Part shown: positions 8,542 through 16,271 of the stretch, piece after piece
How positions within the stretch are numbered: the first letter of the stretch is position 1
How the letters are laid out: every line of letters starts with the position of its first letter
From: an uncultured Granulosicoccaceae bacterium
Lineage (GTDB): Bacteria > Pseudomonadota > Gammaproteobacteria > Granulosicoccales > Granulosicoccaceae
Reading direction: 5' to 3'
Assembly (NCBI GenBank): GCA_938003855.1
Contig: CALKXD010000084.1
Coordinates: forward strand, 1-37,429
DNA: 37,429 nucleotides
The notes under the pieces: generated by a model
What the model saw: only the letters and a program-made list of their open reading frames with translations
Database searches by the model: none
Told to the model about the DNA's origin: nothing
Program-made: the position numbers and the translations under genes

Positions 8542-11436
8542 ATGAAACTCAGAAGAAAAATCAGCGCAGATGCAGCTGACTCAAACGAGTCTGCCGGAGT
8601 CGGCCTATTCGGTCGGGCGGTTAATCGCCGTACCTTCCTGAGGCACTCGGGCGTGACAGCGGGTGGTGCCGCAATCGCCAGCATTGCCGCGCCGACCATG
8701 GTGAAAAAAGTTCGCGCGGCAGAAACCGCACCTAAAGCCGGTGCAGATACGGAAATCAAACTGTCAGTGTGCACGCACTGCTCAGTCGGTTGCGGTGTAG
8801 TAGCCGAAGTACAGGACGGCGTCTGGACTGGTCAGGAACCCGACTATGAGTCACCCCTGAATCTGGGAGCACACTGCGCCAAAGGTGCCTCGGTCAGAGA
8901 GCATGGTCACGGTGAGAAGCGCGTAAAATACCCAATGAAACTCACCGGCGGCAAGTGGAAGCGTGTCAGCTGGGAAGAAGCAATCGGCGACATCGGCGAT
9001 CAGATGCTGAATATCCGTGAAGAGTCGGGCCCTGACTCCGTCTACTGGCTGGGTTCTGCGAAATTCAACAACGAACAATCCTACATGTTCCGGAAGTTCG
9101 CGGCATTGTGGGGAACTAACAATGTTGATCATCAAGCGCGAATCTGTCATTCGACCACGGTTGCCGGTGTAGCAAACACCTGGGGCTACGGCGCCATGAC
9201 GAATTCCTACAATGATATGCACAACTCGAAGGCGATGTTCTTCATCGGTTCGAACGCAGCGGAAGCACATCCGGTTGCCATGCAGCATATCCTTCGGGCG
9301 AAAGAAAACGGATCAAAACTTATTGTGTGTGATCCGCGTTACACACGCACCGCAGCACATGCTGATCAATTCGTACGGTTCCGCCCCGGTACAGACGTTC
9401 CGTTGATCTGGGGTATTTTGTGGCACGTGTTTGAGAACGGCTGGGAAGATCAAGAGTTTATCAATCAGCGGGTTTACGGCATCGATGAGATCAAAGCCGA
9501 AGTCGCCAAGTGGAATCCTGCCGAGGTTGAGCGGGTAGCTGGTGTACCGGAAGCGGTGGTTAAAGAAGCCGCCGAAACTATGGCCAACAACCGCCCAGGC
9601 ACAATTGTGTGGTGCATGGGTGGCACACAGCACACGATCGGAAACAACAACACTCGCGCTTACTGCGTTATGCAACTGGCACTGGGTAATATGGGGACTT
9701 CCGGTGGTGGGGCGAACATCTTCCGCGGCCACGATAACGTCCAGGGTGCCACGGACTTCTGTATCCTTTCACACTCACTGCCAGGTTATTACGGCCTGTC
9801 GGCAGGTGCCTGGAAACATTGGTCCGGTGTTTGGGATCTTGAGTACGACTGGGTCAAATCGCGTTTTGATGCCGGCAGTTACGAAGAATCTAAAGGCAAG
9901 CCGGTCAGCCCGATGAATACCAAGGGTATGCCTGTTTCGCGCTGGATTGACGGTGTTCTGGAAGACCGCGGCAACATCGCCCAGAAAGACAACATTCGTG
10001 CGATGGTGCTATGGGGGCATGCACCAAACAGTCAGACCCGTGGACCTGAAATGAAAGAGGCGATGGAAAAACTGGAATTGATGGTCATCATCGATCCCTA
10101 CCCAACGCACTCGGCAGTTCTGCCGGATCGACAGGATGGCGTCTATATCCTGCCGGCCACTACGCAGTTCGAGACCTATGGGTCGGTAACGGCATCCAAC
10201 CGTTCACTGCAATGGCGTGAGAAGGTAATTGAGCCATTGTTCGAGTCGCTGCCTGATCACACCATCATGTACAAACTGGCGACTAAACTCGGTTATGCTG
10301 ATGAGTTCTGCAAAAACATTGAAGTCACCAATGACGAGCCGCTGATTGAAGACATCACCCGTGAGTTCAACACTGGCATGTGGACGATCGGTTACACCGG
10401 TCAAAGCCCTGAGCGACTCAAAGAGCACAAGAAATACCGTGGTATGTTTAACACCACAACCCTGATGGCCGAAGGCGGACCACTCGACGGTGAATACTAC
10501 GGCTTGCCATGGCCGTGCTGGGGTACCGCCGAGATGAAGCACCCGGGTACACCATTGCTGTATGACACCAGTAAGCCTGTTGCTGAAGGTGGCCTCTGCT
10601 TCCGTGCCAGATTTGGTGTTGAGCGTGAAGGCGTCAGCCTGCTTGCTGACGGTTCCTACCCGGTCGGATCCGAGCTTGAAGACGGCTATCCTGAGTTCAG
10701 CGCTGATGCACTGAAGTCACTGGGCTGGTGGGATGACCTCACTGTCGATGAAAAATCAGCCGCCGAAGGCAAGAACTGGAAAACCGACAAATCCGGTGGT
10801 ATCCAGCGAGTGGCCATCAAGCATGGTTGTGCACCCTTCGGCAATGCCAAGGCCCGCGCTGTGGTCTGGACATTCCCTGATCCGGTACCCATCCACCGTG
10901 AGCCGTTGTATACCAATCGGTATGATCTGGTCGCTGATTACCCGACCTACGAAGATCGTAAGTCTTTCTACCGATTGCCCACGCGATACGGGTCGATTCA
11001 GGCAACTGATCACTCAGGCGAATTCCCACTGATCCACACCAGCGGACGTCTTGTCGAGTACGAAGGTGGCGGTGATGAGTCTCGCTCAAATCCCTGGCTC
11101 GCTGAACTGCAGCAGGATATGTTTGTGGAAATCAATCCCGCAGACGCCAACGATGCTCAGATCGAAGACGAGCAAATGGTTTGGCTCGAAAGCCCGGAAG
11201 GCGGCAAGATCAAAGTCAAGGCGATGGTTACGCCTCGTGTTGGCCGAGGGGTCGTGTTCACACCATTCCACTTTGCGGGGCACTTCGAGGGCGTCGATCT
11301 GGAAGACAAATACCCGGAGGGTACTGCACCGTATGTTCGCGGCGAACCTGCGAACAATGCGTTTACTTATGGCTACGATTCCGTCACTCAGATGCAGGAA
11401 TCAAAAGTCTCACTCTGCAAAATTGTAGCGGCTTAG
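8542..11436 (+). CDS. fdhA: Formate dehydrogenase, molybdopterin catalytic subunit (Cys type)
   Basis: This 964-aa subunit oxidises formate to CO2, with a bis-MGD molybdenum or tungsten centre, on the periplasmic side. In order: a Tat motif NRRTFLR at residues 29-35 and hydrophobic segment to about 55; a 4Fe-4S motif with Cys77, Cys80, Cys84 and Cys112; and the active-site segment HQARICHST with Cys202 and His203. Cys202 is encoded by TGT at 9145-9147, so the metal ligand is cysteine and no selenocysteine machinery is needed. Length and large C-terminal molybdopterin-dinucleotide-binding domain agree with membrane-anchored FDH-N/FdhA-type enzymes. It is followed after 10 bp by fdhB. The signal is read by Tat together with the TorD-like chaperone encoded upstream. 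Confidence 0.96.
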   Translation: MKLRRKISADAADSNESAGVGLFGRAVNRRTFLRHSGVTAGGAAIASIAAPTMVKKVRAAETAPKAGADTEIKLSVCTHCSVGCGVVAEVQDGVWTGQEPDYESPLNLGAHCAKGASVREHGHGEKRVKYPMKLTGGKWKRVSWEEAIGDIGDQMLNIREESGPDSVYWLGSAKFNNEQSYMFRKFAALWGTNNVDHQARICHSTTVAGVANTWGYGAMTNSYNDMHNSKAMFFIGSNAAEAHPVAMQHILRAKENGSKLIVCDPRYTRTAAHADQFVRFRPGTDVPLIWGILWHVFENGWEDQEFINQRVYGIDEIKAEVAKWNPAEVERVAGVPEAVVKEAAETMANNRPGTIVWCMGGTQHTIGNNNTRAYCVMQLALGNMGTSGGGANIFRGHDNVQGATDFCILSHSLPGYYGLSAGAWKHWSGVWDLEYDWVKSRFDAGSYEESKGKPVSPMNTKGMPVSRWIDGVLEDRGNIAQKDNIRAMVLWGHAPNSQTRGPEMKEAMEKLELMVIIDPYPTHSAVLPDRQDGVYILPATTQFETYGSVTASNRSLQWREKVIEPLFESLPDHTIMYKLATKLGYADEFCKNIEVTNDEPLIEDITREFNTGMWTIGYTGQSPERLKEHKKYRGMFNTTTLMAEGGPLDGEYYGLPWPCWGTAEMKHPGTPLLYDTSKPVAEGGLCFRARFGVEREGVSLLADGSYPVGSELEDGYPEFSADALKSLGWWDDLTVDEKSAAEGKNWKTDKSGGIQRVAIKHGCAPFGNAKARAVVWTFPDPVPIHREPLYTNRYDLVADYPTYEDRKSFYRLPTRYGSIQATDHSGEFPLIHTSGRLVEYEGGGDESRSNPWLAELQQDMFVEINPADANDAQIEDEQMVWLESPEGGKIKVKAMVTPRVGRGVVFTPFHFAGHFEGVDLEDKYPEGTAPYVRGEPANNAFTYGYDSVTQMQESKVSLCKIVAA

Positions 11437-11446
11437 GAGAACACTC

Positions 11447-12034
11447 ATGGCTAGAATGAAATTTCTTTGTGACGCTGAACGCTGCATCGAGTGCAACGGC
11501 TGTGTAACGGCATGTAAGAACGAGCACGAGGTACCATGGGGCGTTAATCGACGTCGCGTGGTTACCATGGGGGACGGTGAAATCGGCCAGGAGAAATCAA
11601 TCTCTGTTGCCTGCATGCACTGCACCGACGCGCCCTGCCAGGCGGTATGCCCGGTCGATTGCTTCTACACCACTGACGACGGTATTGTGCTTCACGATAA
11701 AGACCTCTGTATCGGCTGCGGTTACTGCTTTTACGCCTGTCCGTTCGGTGCTCCACAATATCCAAAGCAATCCGCGTTCGGTGCTCGTGGTAAAATGGAT
11801 AAGTGCACCTTTTGTGCGGGTGGGCCCGACGATGATCTCTCCGATGCCGAGTACGAAAAGTACGGTCGCAACCGAATAGCCGAAGGCAAGCTGCCGTTGT
11901 GTGCAGAGATGTGCGCGACTAAAGCGCTCATCGCCGGTGACGGCGATAAAGTAGCCGACATCTACCGCGAGCGCGTGACCATGCGTGGTGGTCGAGCGTC
12001 GACCTGGGGTTGGGATACGGCCTACAAAGGTTAG
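11447..12034 (+). CDS. fdhB: Formate dehydrogenase 4Fe-4S beta subunit
   Basis: This 195-aa electron-transfer subunit has four cysteine clusters: Cys13/16/19/23, Cys56/59/64/68, Cys88/91/94/98, and Cys120/123 with Cys152/156. That is the four-cluster pattern of FdnH/FdoH-type subunits that pass electrons from the catalytic subunit to cytochrome b. Unlike E. coli FdnH (about 294 aa) it lacks a C-terminal transmembrane anchor, and it has no signal of its own, so it is probably co-exported with FdhA. The start has a clear AGGAG site. A strong hairpin follows the stop, before the lipoprotein gene. Confidence 0.94.
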   Translation: MARMKFLCDAERCIECNGCVTACKNEHEVPWGVNRRRVVTMGDGEIGQEKSISVACMHCTDAPCQAVCPVDCFYTTDDGIVLHDKDLCIGCGYCFYACPFGAPQYPKQSAFGARGKMDKCTFCAGGPDDDLSDAEYEKYGRNRIAEGKLPLCAEMCATKALIAGDGDKVADIYRERVTMRGGRASTWGWDTAYKG

Positions 12035-12059
12035 TAAGGTGATATCCGGGTATTGACAC

Positions 12060-12092
12060 AATCGGGCGGTCCAGGTGGCCGCCCGATTTGTT
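12060..12092 (+). terminator. Terminator-like hairpin between fdhB and downstream fdh genes
   Basis: A perfect 10-bp stem, AATCGGGCGG (12060-12069) and CCGCCCGATT (12079-12088), has a 9-nt loop and is followed by TGTTT. It looks like an intrinsic terminator or attenuator inside the operon. It would lower expression of the lipoprotein and fdhC relative to fdhA and fdhB, or protect the upstream message from 3' decay. Confidence 0.6.
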
Positions 12093-12139
12093 TACCCGAT
12101 AACCACCCACACCAACGTTCGTTCCTGCGGGGAAAGCTG

Positions 12140-12346
12140 ATGAAAAAACTCTATAAACTAGGCAGTGTGCTGTGTATTGTCATACTGACGGCTGTGGGTT
12201 GTGATTCAACTGAATCTACACCGGCCACTTACGACGCTGAAAGTTACACCTATAAAGGTGCGGCAGATCCATTGCTGAATACCTCTGGCGCCGACCGGGC
12301 TGGGGAGCTTGGCAGTCGGTTCGACCTGGTTCAAGGCAGACTATAA
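12140..12346 (+). CDS. Small lipoprotein encoded between fdhB and fdhC
   Basis: No family is recognised. The 68-aa product starts MKKLYKLGSV, has a hydrophobic core and a lipobox-like LTAVGC with the lipidated Cys at residue 21, then a polar Ser/Thr/Asp-rich tail with YDAESYTYKG and a conserved-looking DPLLNTSGADRAGELG stretch. The ATG at 12140 is supported by GGGGAAAG 3-10 bases upstream. It would be anchored in a membrane facing the periplasm, the side where the FDH catalytic unit works. Position inside the fdh operon, 28 bp before fdhC, implies a role in assembly or stability of the complex, but nothing in the sequence proves it. Confidence 0.7.
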   Translation: MKKLYKLGSVLCIVILTAVGCDSTESTPATYDAESYTYKGAADPLLNTSGADRAGELGSRFDLVQGRL

Positions 12347-12374
12347 AAACAAGTGGTATTTTCGGGGAAAAAAC

Positions 12375-13496
12375 ATGCGTAAAAAAGCGGATCCGGCGCG
12401 CGTCAAGCGTCGCAAGCGCATTGCGGTATGGAGCTTTGCGTTCATTATGGTGGCGTCCATCGCCGCACCGTTCAGCGGCTTTTTAATCACTGCAATTGAT
12501 GGTGCAATAGCGCAGGAAACTGCCGCTGCTGCTGGAGAAAGTAACCCGCGCGCTAACCTGTGGCGTGCAGTGAAAGGTGGTGTTGGTGGCTACAGTTCAG
12601 TGAAGGGGGCGGAGTCCGGTGTACTGATAAACCCCGCTGGCACTGACTGGGCTAACTTTCGCAAAGGCCCGGTGTTTACCAAGCTGCCGTGGATAGTCGC
12701 TGGCATGCTTGCACTGGTCGTCCTTTATCATCTGATGCACGGCAAAAACCGTTTGGAGCGACGGCCGTCAGGCATTCTGGTTAAGCGCTGGTCCTGGTTT
12801 GAGCGACTCGTACATTGGGTCACTGCGATCTCCTTTATTATCCTGTCGATTACCGGATTAAGCATGTTGCTTGGTCGCACGGTAATACTGCCTCTGCTGA
12901 GCGGACTCGATGGAGGCAAAGCGGCCTTTGCTGCCTGGTCGCAGTTGGCCATTCAGGCGCACAACGTCATGGGGCCGGTGCTGAGCGTTGGTATCGTGCT
13001 GATGATTGTTATGTGGATCTGGTACAACTTTCCAGGTCGGGGTGACTGGAGCTGGATTAAAGCCGGCGGTGGCTTGGTCGGTAATAAACATCCCAGTGCA
13101 GGGCGGATGAATTTCGGTGAGAAGATCTGGTTCTGGATTATCTGTACATTTGGTATGGCGGTGGTGATTACCGGCCTGGCGCTGGTGGCACCAAGTTATC
13201 CCGAAATGATGGAGTACCTGCCAATCGCTTTGACGCGTAACCTGATGCAGGACGCTAATGAGTACCATGTGATTGCCGGTCTGATCTGGATGGCTGTGGC
13301 TATTGGACATATTTATATCGGTACTGCGGGCACCGAGGGCGCGTTCCAGGGTATGTCAACCGGGTATGTGACAGCTGAGTGGGCACAGCAGCACCACAAC
13401 CTCTGGTTCAGAAAGCTGGAACGCAAGGGTAAAGTAGCGTCAGAGCCGAATCGCTATTCGCGTGGCCACAGCGCAGTGACTCAACGAACCCTATAG
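12375..13496 (+). CDS. fdhC: Formate dehydrogenase cytochrome b gamma subunit
   Basis: This 373-aa membrane subunit anchors the complex and passes electrons to quinone. It starts at an ATG at 12375 with GGGGAAA upstream. An N-terminal hydrophobic stretch (about residues 17-40) precedes a periplasmic segment with GESNPRANLWRAVKGG. Four core helices then follow at about 107-122, 147-170, 198-218 and 250-275, with a further one near 300-320. Histidines suited to haem b are seen in the RLVHWVTA, AHNVMGP and EYHVIAGLIWM/GHIYIG helices. The extra N-terminal domain is usual for proteobacterial FdhC compared with the shorter FdnI. A strong terminator follows 26 bp after the stop. Confidence 0.93.
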   Translation: MRKKADPARVKRRKRIAVWSFAFIMVASIAAPFSGFLITAIDGAIAQETAAAAGESNPRANLWRAVKGGVGGYSSVKGAESGVLINPAGTDWANFRKGPVFTKLPWIVAGMLALVVLYHLMHGKNRLERRPSGILVKRWSWFERLVHWVTAISFIILSITGLSMLLGRTVILPLLSGLDGGKAAFAAWSQLAIQAHNVMGPVLSVGIVLMIVMWIWYNFPGRGDWSWIKAGGGLVGNKHPSAGRMNFGEKIWFWIICTFGMAVVITGLALVAPSYPEMMEYLPIALTRNLMQDANEYHVIAGLIWMAVAIGHIYIGTAGTEGAFQGMSTGYVTAEWAQQHHNLWFRKLERKGKVASEPNRYSRGHSAVTQRTL

Positions 13497-13522
13497 GCCG
13501 AAGACGGCGGGACAGCAAATTG

Positions 13523-13549
13523 CGGCGGGCTAGATGCCCGCCGTTTTTT
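13523..13549 (+). terminator. Rho-independent terminator of the fdh operon
   Basis: A perfect 8-bp GC-rich stem, CGGCGGGC (13523-13530) and GCCCGCCG (13536-13543), has a 5-nt loop and is followed directly by six T residues. This is a textbook intrinsic terminator closing the formate dehydrogenase operon. Confidence 0.92.
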
Positions 13550-13633
13550 GTTCTGCTGACAAAATTAAACAAGCAAACGCTGGTGCCTTGCCATTGAACC
13601 AGCGTTGAAGCGTTCCGTGTACAAAGCGAGTCA

Positions 13634-14206
13634 GTGTTGGATAAATTTCCGCAATCAGTGATTGATGTGATGACCGGTGGAGGGGCCACCGTTACTTGTC
13701 TGCCAGTCAAGCTTGGCGAGACTCCATCGCAGAAAATCGCGTTTGACGGAGACCGCTGGCAGAGTGCGGTGTTTTTCCGGCTCGGCGGCAGTGAGTCTCA
13801 AAAAGATATCAGGCTGTTACGAAACAATGCCAAGGCCTACGCGGTCGGGATCGAAACCGACATCATTGAGCACGCGAATGCATCAGTGGTGATGCTGCGG
13901 CTGCAACTTTTTATCCAACCGGATGATCCACTGATTGGTGAAGTTCTGCTGACGCCCGGTGGCGCTGAAACCCACTACGAAGTCCTGGGCTTGCTGGGGG
14001 AACAGGAAACCCTGACCTGGTTTTGCTCTGATCAGGAATACAACTTAATTCATCAGCAACAACAGCCACTGTCGGATGAATGGCGCAAGGAATTTCTCGA
14101 CCTGCGTGCTGAGTCATTCAAGCGCGATGCTATTCTCCGGCTGGCCGGCAAATACAGCGCGCAGACAGCGTTTGCTGAGATTGTCTCGAACTACGGATTG
14201 CGCTAG
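13634..14206 (+). CDS. Conserved-looking protein of unknown function
   Basis: I do not recognise this 190-aa protein. It has no signal peptide and no transmembrane segment, and is predicted soluble with alternating beta-like segments, for example VVMLRLQLFIQPDDPLIGEV and a THYEVLGLLGEQETLTWF segment that would suit a small alpha/beta fold. The C-terminal 45 residues are helical and charged. It starts at GTG 13634 (TTG at 13637 is an alternative) about 85 bp after the fdh terminator, so it begins its own transcription unit. It is followed after 2 bp by the ankyrin gene. Function is not inferable; coupling to the ankyrin protein is likely. Confidence 0.7.
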   Translation: MLDKFPQSVIDVMTGGGATVTCLPVKLGETPSQKIAFDGDRWQSAVFFRLGGSESQKDIRLLRNNAKAYAVGIETDIIEHANASVVMLRLQLFIQPDDPLIGEVLLTPGGAETHYEVLGLLGEQETLTWFCSDQEYNLIHQQQQPLSDEWRKEFLDLRAESFKRDAILRLAGKYSAQTAFAEIVSNYGLR

Positions 14207-14208
14207 CG

Positions 14209-14964
14209 GTGATCCGTTGTCTGGTGCTCGGGTGTATGTTACTGGTGGCGTTAGTCGCGCACGGTGCGCCGGCGGCACCGGAGCTGCAATGGACACGGGC
14301 GATTGATCGCGATGATGCAACGTCGCTGTGGGCACTGATGCCGACGGTGGAAATCACCATTGGCAACGAGAAAGGCAAGACAGCGCTGATGGCGGCAGCC
14401 AAACTTGGCGACCGGAAAATGCTTGATGCCCTGATACACCGTGGCGCAGCCCTGCAGCGACGTTCCAAAACCGGTGGCACGGTGCTGATGTATGCGGTGC
14501 TCGGCAATAATATTGAGATGGTGCGCTACCTGTTTACGCTGGATGACGTCGAGCAAAGTACCACCATGATTGATGCCCAAAGCACCAATGGCTGGACTGC
14601 CGCGATGATCGCCGCCGCAAAAGGCTTTGATCAAGTACTTGGTTTACTGGTTGAACAAAATGCAGATCCCTGGCTCGCTGATGGATATGGCTGGAGTCCG
14701 CTGATGCGTGCGATTGACAACCGCCACCGTAACGTTGTGCGCTATCTGCTGGGCTTGCCCGATGTCTCCCTGAACAAGCAGAACGAAAACGGCTCGACGG
14801 CTCTGCATGTTGCTGTATTGACCGGCGATGTGGAATCTGTGCGACTATTGCTCAAGCGAGGTGCTGATCAGATGATTCGTGATAAAGCCAATAGAAGCGC
14901 GCTGGATATTGCCACAGAGATGAAGCTCACCGGGTTGATTGCCGCGTTAAGTGAAGGGAAGTAA
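14209..14964 (+). CDS. Exported ankyrin-repeat protein
   Basis: The 251-aa protein has an N-terminal signal peptide (hydrophobic core LVLGCMLLVALVA, probable cleavage at AHGAPA near residue 20). About five ankyrin repeats follow, recognisable by GKTALMAAAKLGDRKML, GGTVLMYAVLGNNIEMV, GWTAAMIAAAKGFDQV, GWSPLMRAIDNRHRNVV and GSTALHVAVLTGDVESV. Such periplasmic ankyrin proteins mediate protein-protein contacts. The GTG start lies 2 bp after the preceding stop without its own ribosome site, which suggests translational coupling to the 190-aa protein. DUF1272 follows 6 bp later. The partner protein cannot be told. Confidence 0.87.
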   Translation: MIRCLVLGCMLLVALVAHGAPAAPELQWTRAIDRDDATSLWALMPTVEITIGNEKGKTALMAAAKLGDRKMLDALIHRGAALQRRSKTGGTVLMYAVLGNNIEMVRYLFTLDDVEQSTTMIDAQSTNGWTAAMIAAAKGFDQVLGLLVEQNADPWLADGYGWSPLMRAIDNRHRNVVRYLLGLPDVSLNKQNENGSTALHVAVLTGDVESVRLLLKRGADQMIRDKANRSALDIATEMKLTGLIAALSEGK

Positions 14965-14970
14965 TTTGTT

Positions 14971-15204
14971 ATGCTGCAACTGAAGCCGAACTGCGAGTGC
15001 TGTGACCGGGATCTGCCTGCGAACTCGGAAGAAGCGATGATATGCACGTTTGAGTGCACCTTCTGCACGCGCTGCGCGAATGAAAAATTCCAGCTGGTGT
15101 GCCCGAATTGCACCGGCGGGCTGGTCGTGAGACCGGTGCGACCGGCCAGCCTGCTAGCGAAGTATCCGGCATCTACGGAGCGCTTCATCAGGCATCATGA
15201 GTAA
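14971..15204 (+). CDS. DUF1272 zinc-ribbon-like small protein
   Basis: This 77-aa protein matches DUF1272: MLQLKPNCECCDRDLP at the start, CTFECTFCTRCA in the middle and CPNCTGG near residue 47. The ordered CxxC pairs indicate one or two structural zinc sites. The family is widespread in Proteobacteria and has no assigned function. The ATG has AGGGAAG about 10 bases upstream, inside the 3' end of the ankyrin gene. It closes a three-gene unit and converges with the GlxA-type regulator. Confidence 0.9.
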   Translation: MLQLKPNCECCDRDLPANSEEAMICTFECTFCTRCANEKFQLVCPNCTGGLVVRPVRPASLLAKYPASTERFIRHHE

Positions 15205-15222
15205 TCCGTGCTTACGCCGGTT

Positions 15223-16179
15223 TTATGGGGCTGTGGGCGTAAAGCGCTTTACATAGTGATCCACTGAAGTACCGAGCTGTCGCTTGAATGCGCGTTGCAT
15301 TTGTTGTTGATCACTGAGGCCGCAACGGGACAGTACCGAAGCTAACGGTAGACCCGCTGAAATCAGCTCACAGGCCTTTGCAACCCGGGTTTTTTCAACA
15401 AAACGCTTGGGTGATGTTTGCAGCTGCGTACGAAATCGACGCGTCAGCGTGCGTTCGGTCATGTTGCAGAATTCTGCCATATGCTTAACCGACCAGGACC
15501 TGGTCGGATGCTCGGTGACAGCATTGACTAACAGCGACATGGCATCGTTACTTCGCATTTGCAGGTCAACAATTCCTGCAAATTGACTTTGGGTGCCAGG
15601 CCGCTGCATATAAACCACTAATTCACGGGCGACACTCAATGCGCATTCACCGCCGTGGTCGTTTTGGATGATGGCCAGGCTGAGATCAATTCCGGTCGAC
15701 ACACCGGCCGAAGAGTGGATGTTTCCATCGCTGACATAGAGTTGATCAATGGCCCAGTTTACGTCGGGGAATTGCTGCTGTGCCTGCGTCCTTCGGCTCC
15801 AGTGCGTGGTTGCACGGCGATTGTTCAATGTCCCTGAGTTGGCGAGTATCAACGCACCTGAACATACCGAAATTAATCGGCGGTCAGGTCGATCGGTCCA
15901 TTGTTTCAATACTTGCATCAGTCCGTCGTTTTGCATCGCCACATCTATTCCGTCGCCGCCGGGTATCAGCAAATCACTGGCATCGCTGTTTAGTGATACG
16001 GTGGCGTCGGCGCCTAGTCGCAGCCCGCAGCAAGCGGTTACCGGGTTGCCGTCCAGGGAGACGAAGCGGGTCTCATAGAGCGCTGAGCCGTTATCGTAGG
16101 CGCTGCTGAAAGCCTGAGCAGGCCCGGCAACATCCAGCAGGTTCACGTTGTCGAACAGGAGAAGATCAATTTTACGCAT
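15223..16179 (-). CDS. GlxA-family transcriptional regulator (DJ-1/PfpI + AraC)
   Basis: The 318-aa protein joins an N-terminal DJ-1/PfpI (glutamine-amidotransferase-like) domain to a C-terminal AraC-type double helix-turn-helix. The N-terminal domain spans about residues 3-175 and has LLLFDNVNLLDVAGPAQAF and the nucleophile-elbow region SVCSGALILANSG. The AraC part spans about residues 215-312, with MTERTLTRRFRTQL and the second-HTH GLSDQQQMQRAFKRQLG. Members often control uptake or catabolism of amines and amino-acid derivatives, where the PfpI domain senses ligand. It is divergent from the MFS gene across 92 bp, so it probably controls that transporter and itself. Confidence 0.93.
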   Translation of the reverse strand: MRKIDLLLFDNVNLLDVAGPAQAFSSAYDNGSALYETRFVSLDGNPVTACCGLRLGADATVSLNSDASDLLIPGGDGIDVAMQNDGLMQVLKQWTDRPDRRLISVCSGALILANSGTLNNRRATTHWSRRTQAQQQFPDVNWAIDQLYVSDGNIHSSAGVSTGIDLSLAIIQNDHGGECALSVARELVVYMQRPGTQSQFAGIVDLQMRSNDAMSLLVNAVTEHPTRSWSVKHMAEFCNMTERTLTRRFRTQLQTSPKRFVEKTRVAKACELISAGLPLASVLSRCGLSDQQQMQRAFKRQLGTSVDHYVKRFTPTAP

Positions 16180-16204
16180 AATTTGTCCATTTTTGACGAT
16201 AAAA

Positions 16205-16218
16205 TGTCATTTCAGACA
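16205..16218. promoter_or_regulatory. Possible operator between glxA-type regulator and MFS gene
   Basis: An inverted repeat TGTC-N6-GACA (16205-16218) lies midway in the 92-bp divergent spacer, next to a second TGAC...GTCA pair. Its position fits an operator for the divergent regulator, but such short repeats occur by chance. Confidence 0.25.
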
Positions 16219-16271
16219 AGCTGATCACGGTTAACGTATCACGGTCTGAGGTCTAACAGGATTGAGTATTG

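Noticed and set aside
9145-9147. Selenocysteine codon in the formate dehydrogenase
   Set aside because: The active-site codon is TGT (Cys), and no in-frame TGA occurs in the gene.
12053-12058. TTGACA as -35 box of an internal fdh promoter
   Set aside because: No acceptable -10 sequence lies 16-18 bp downstream; that position falls in the GC-rich hairpin.
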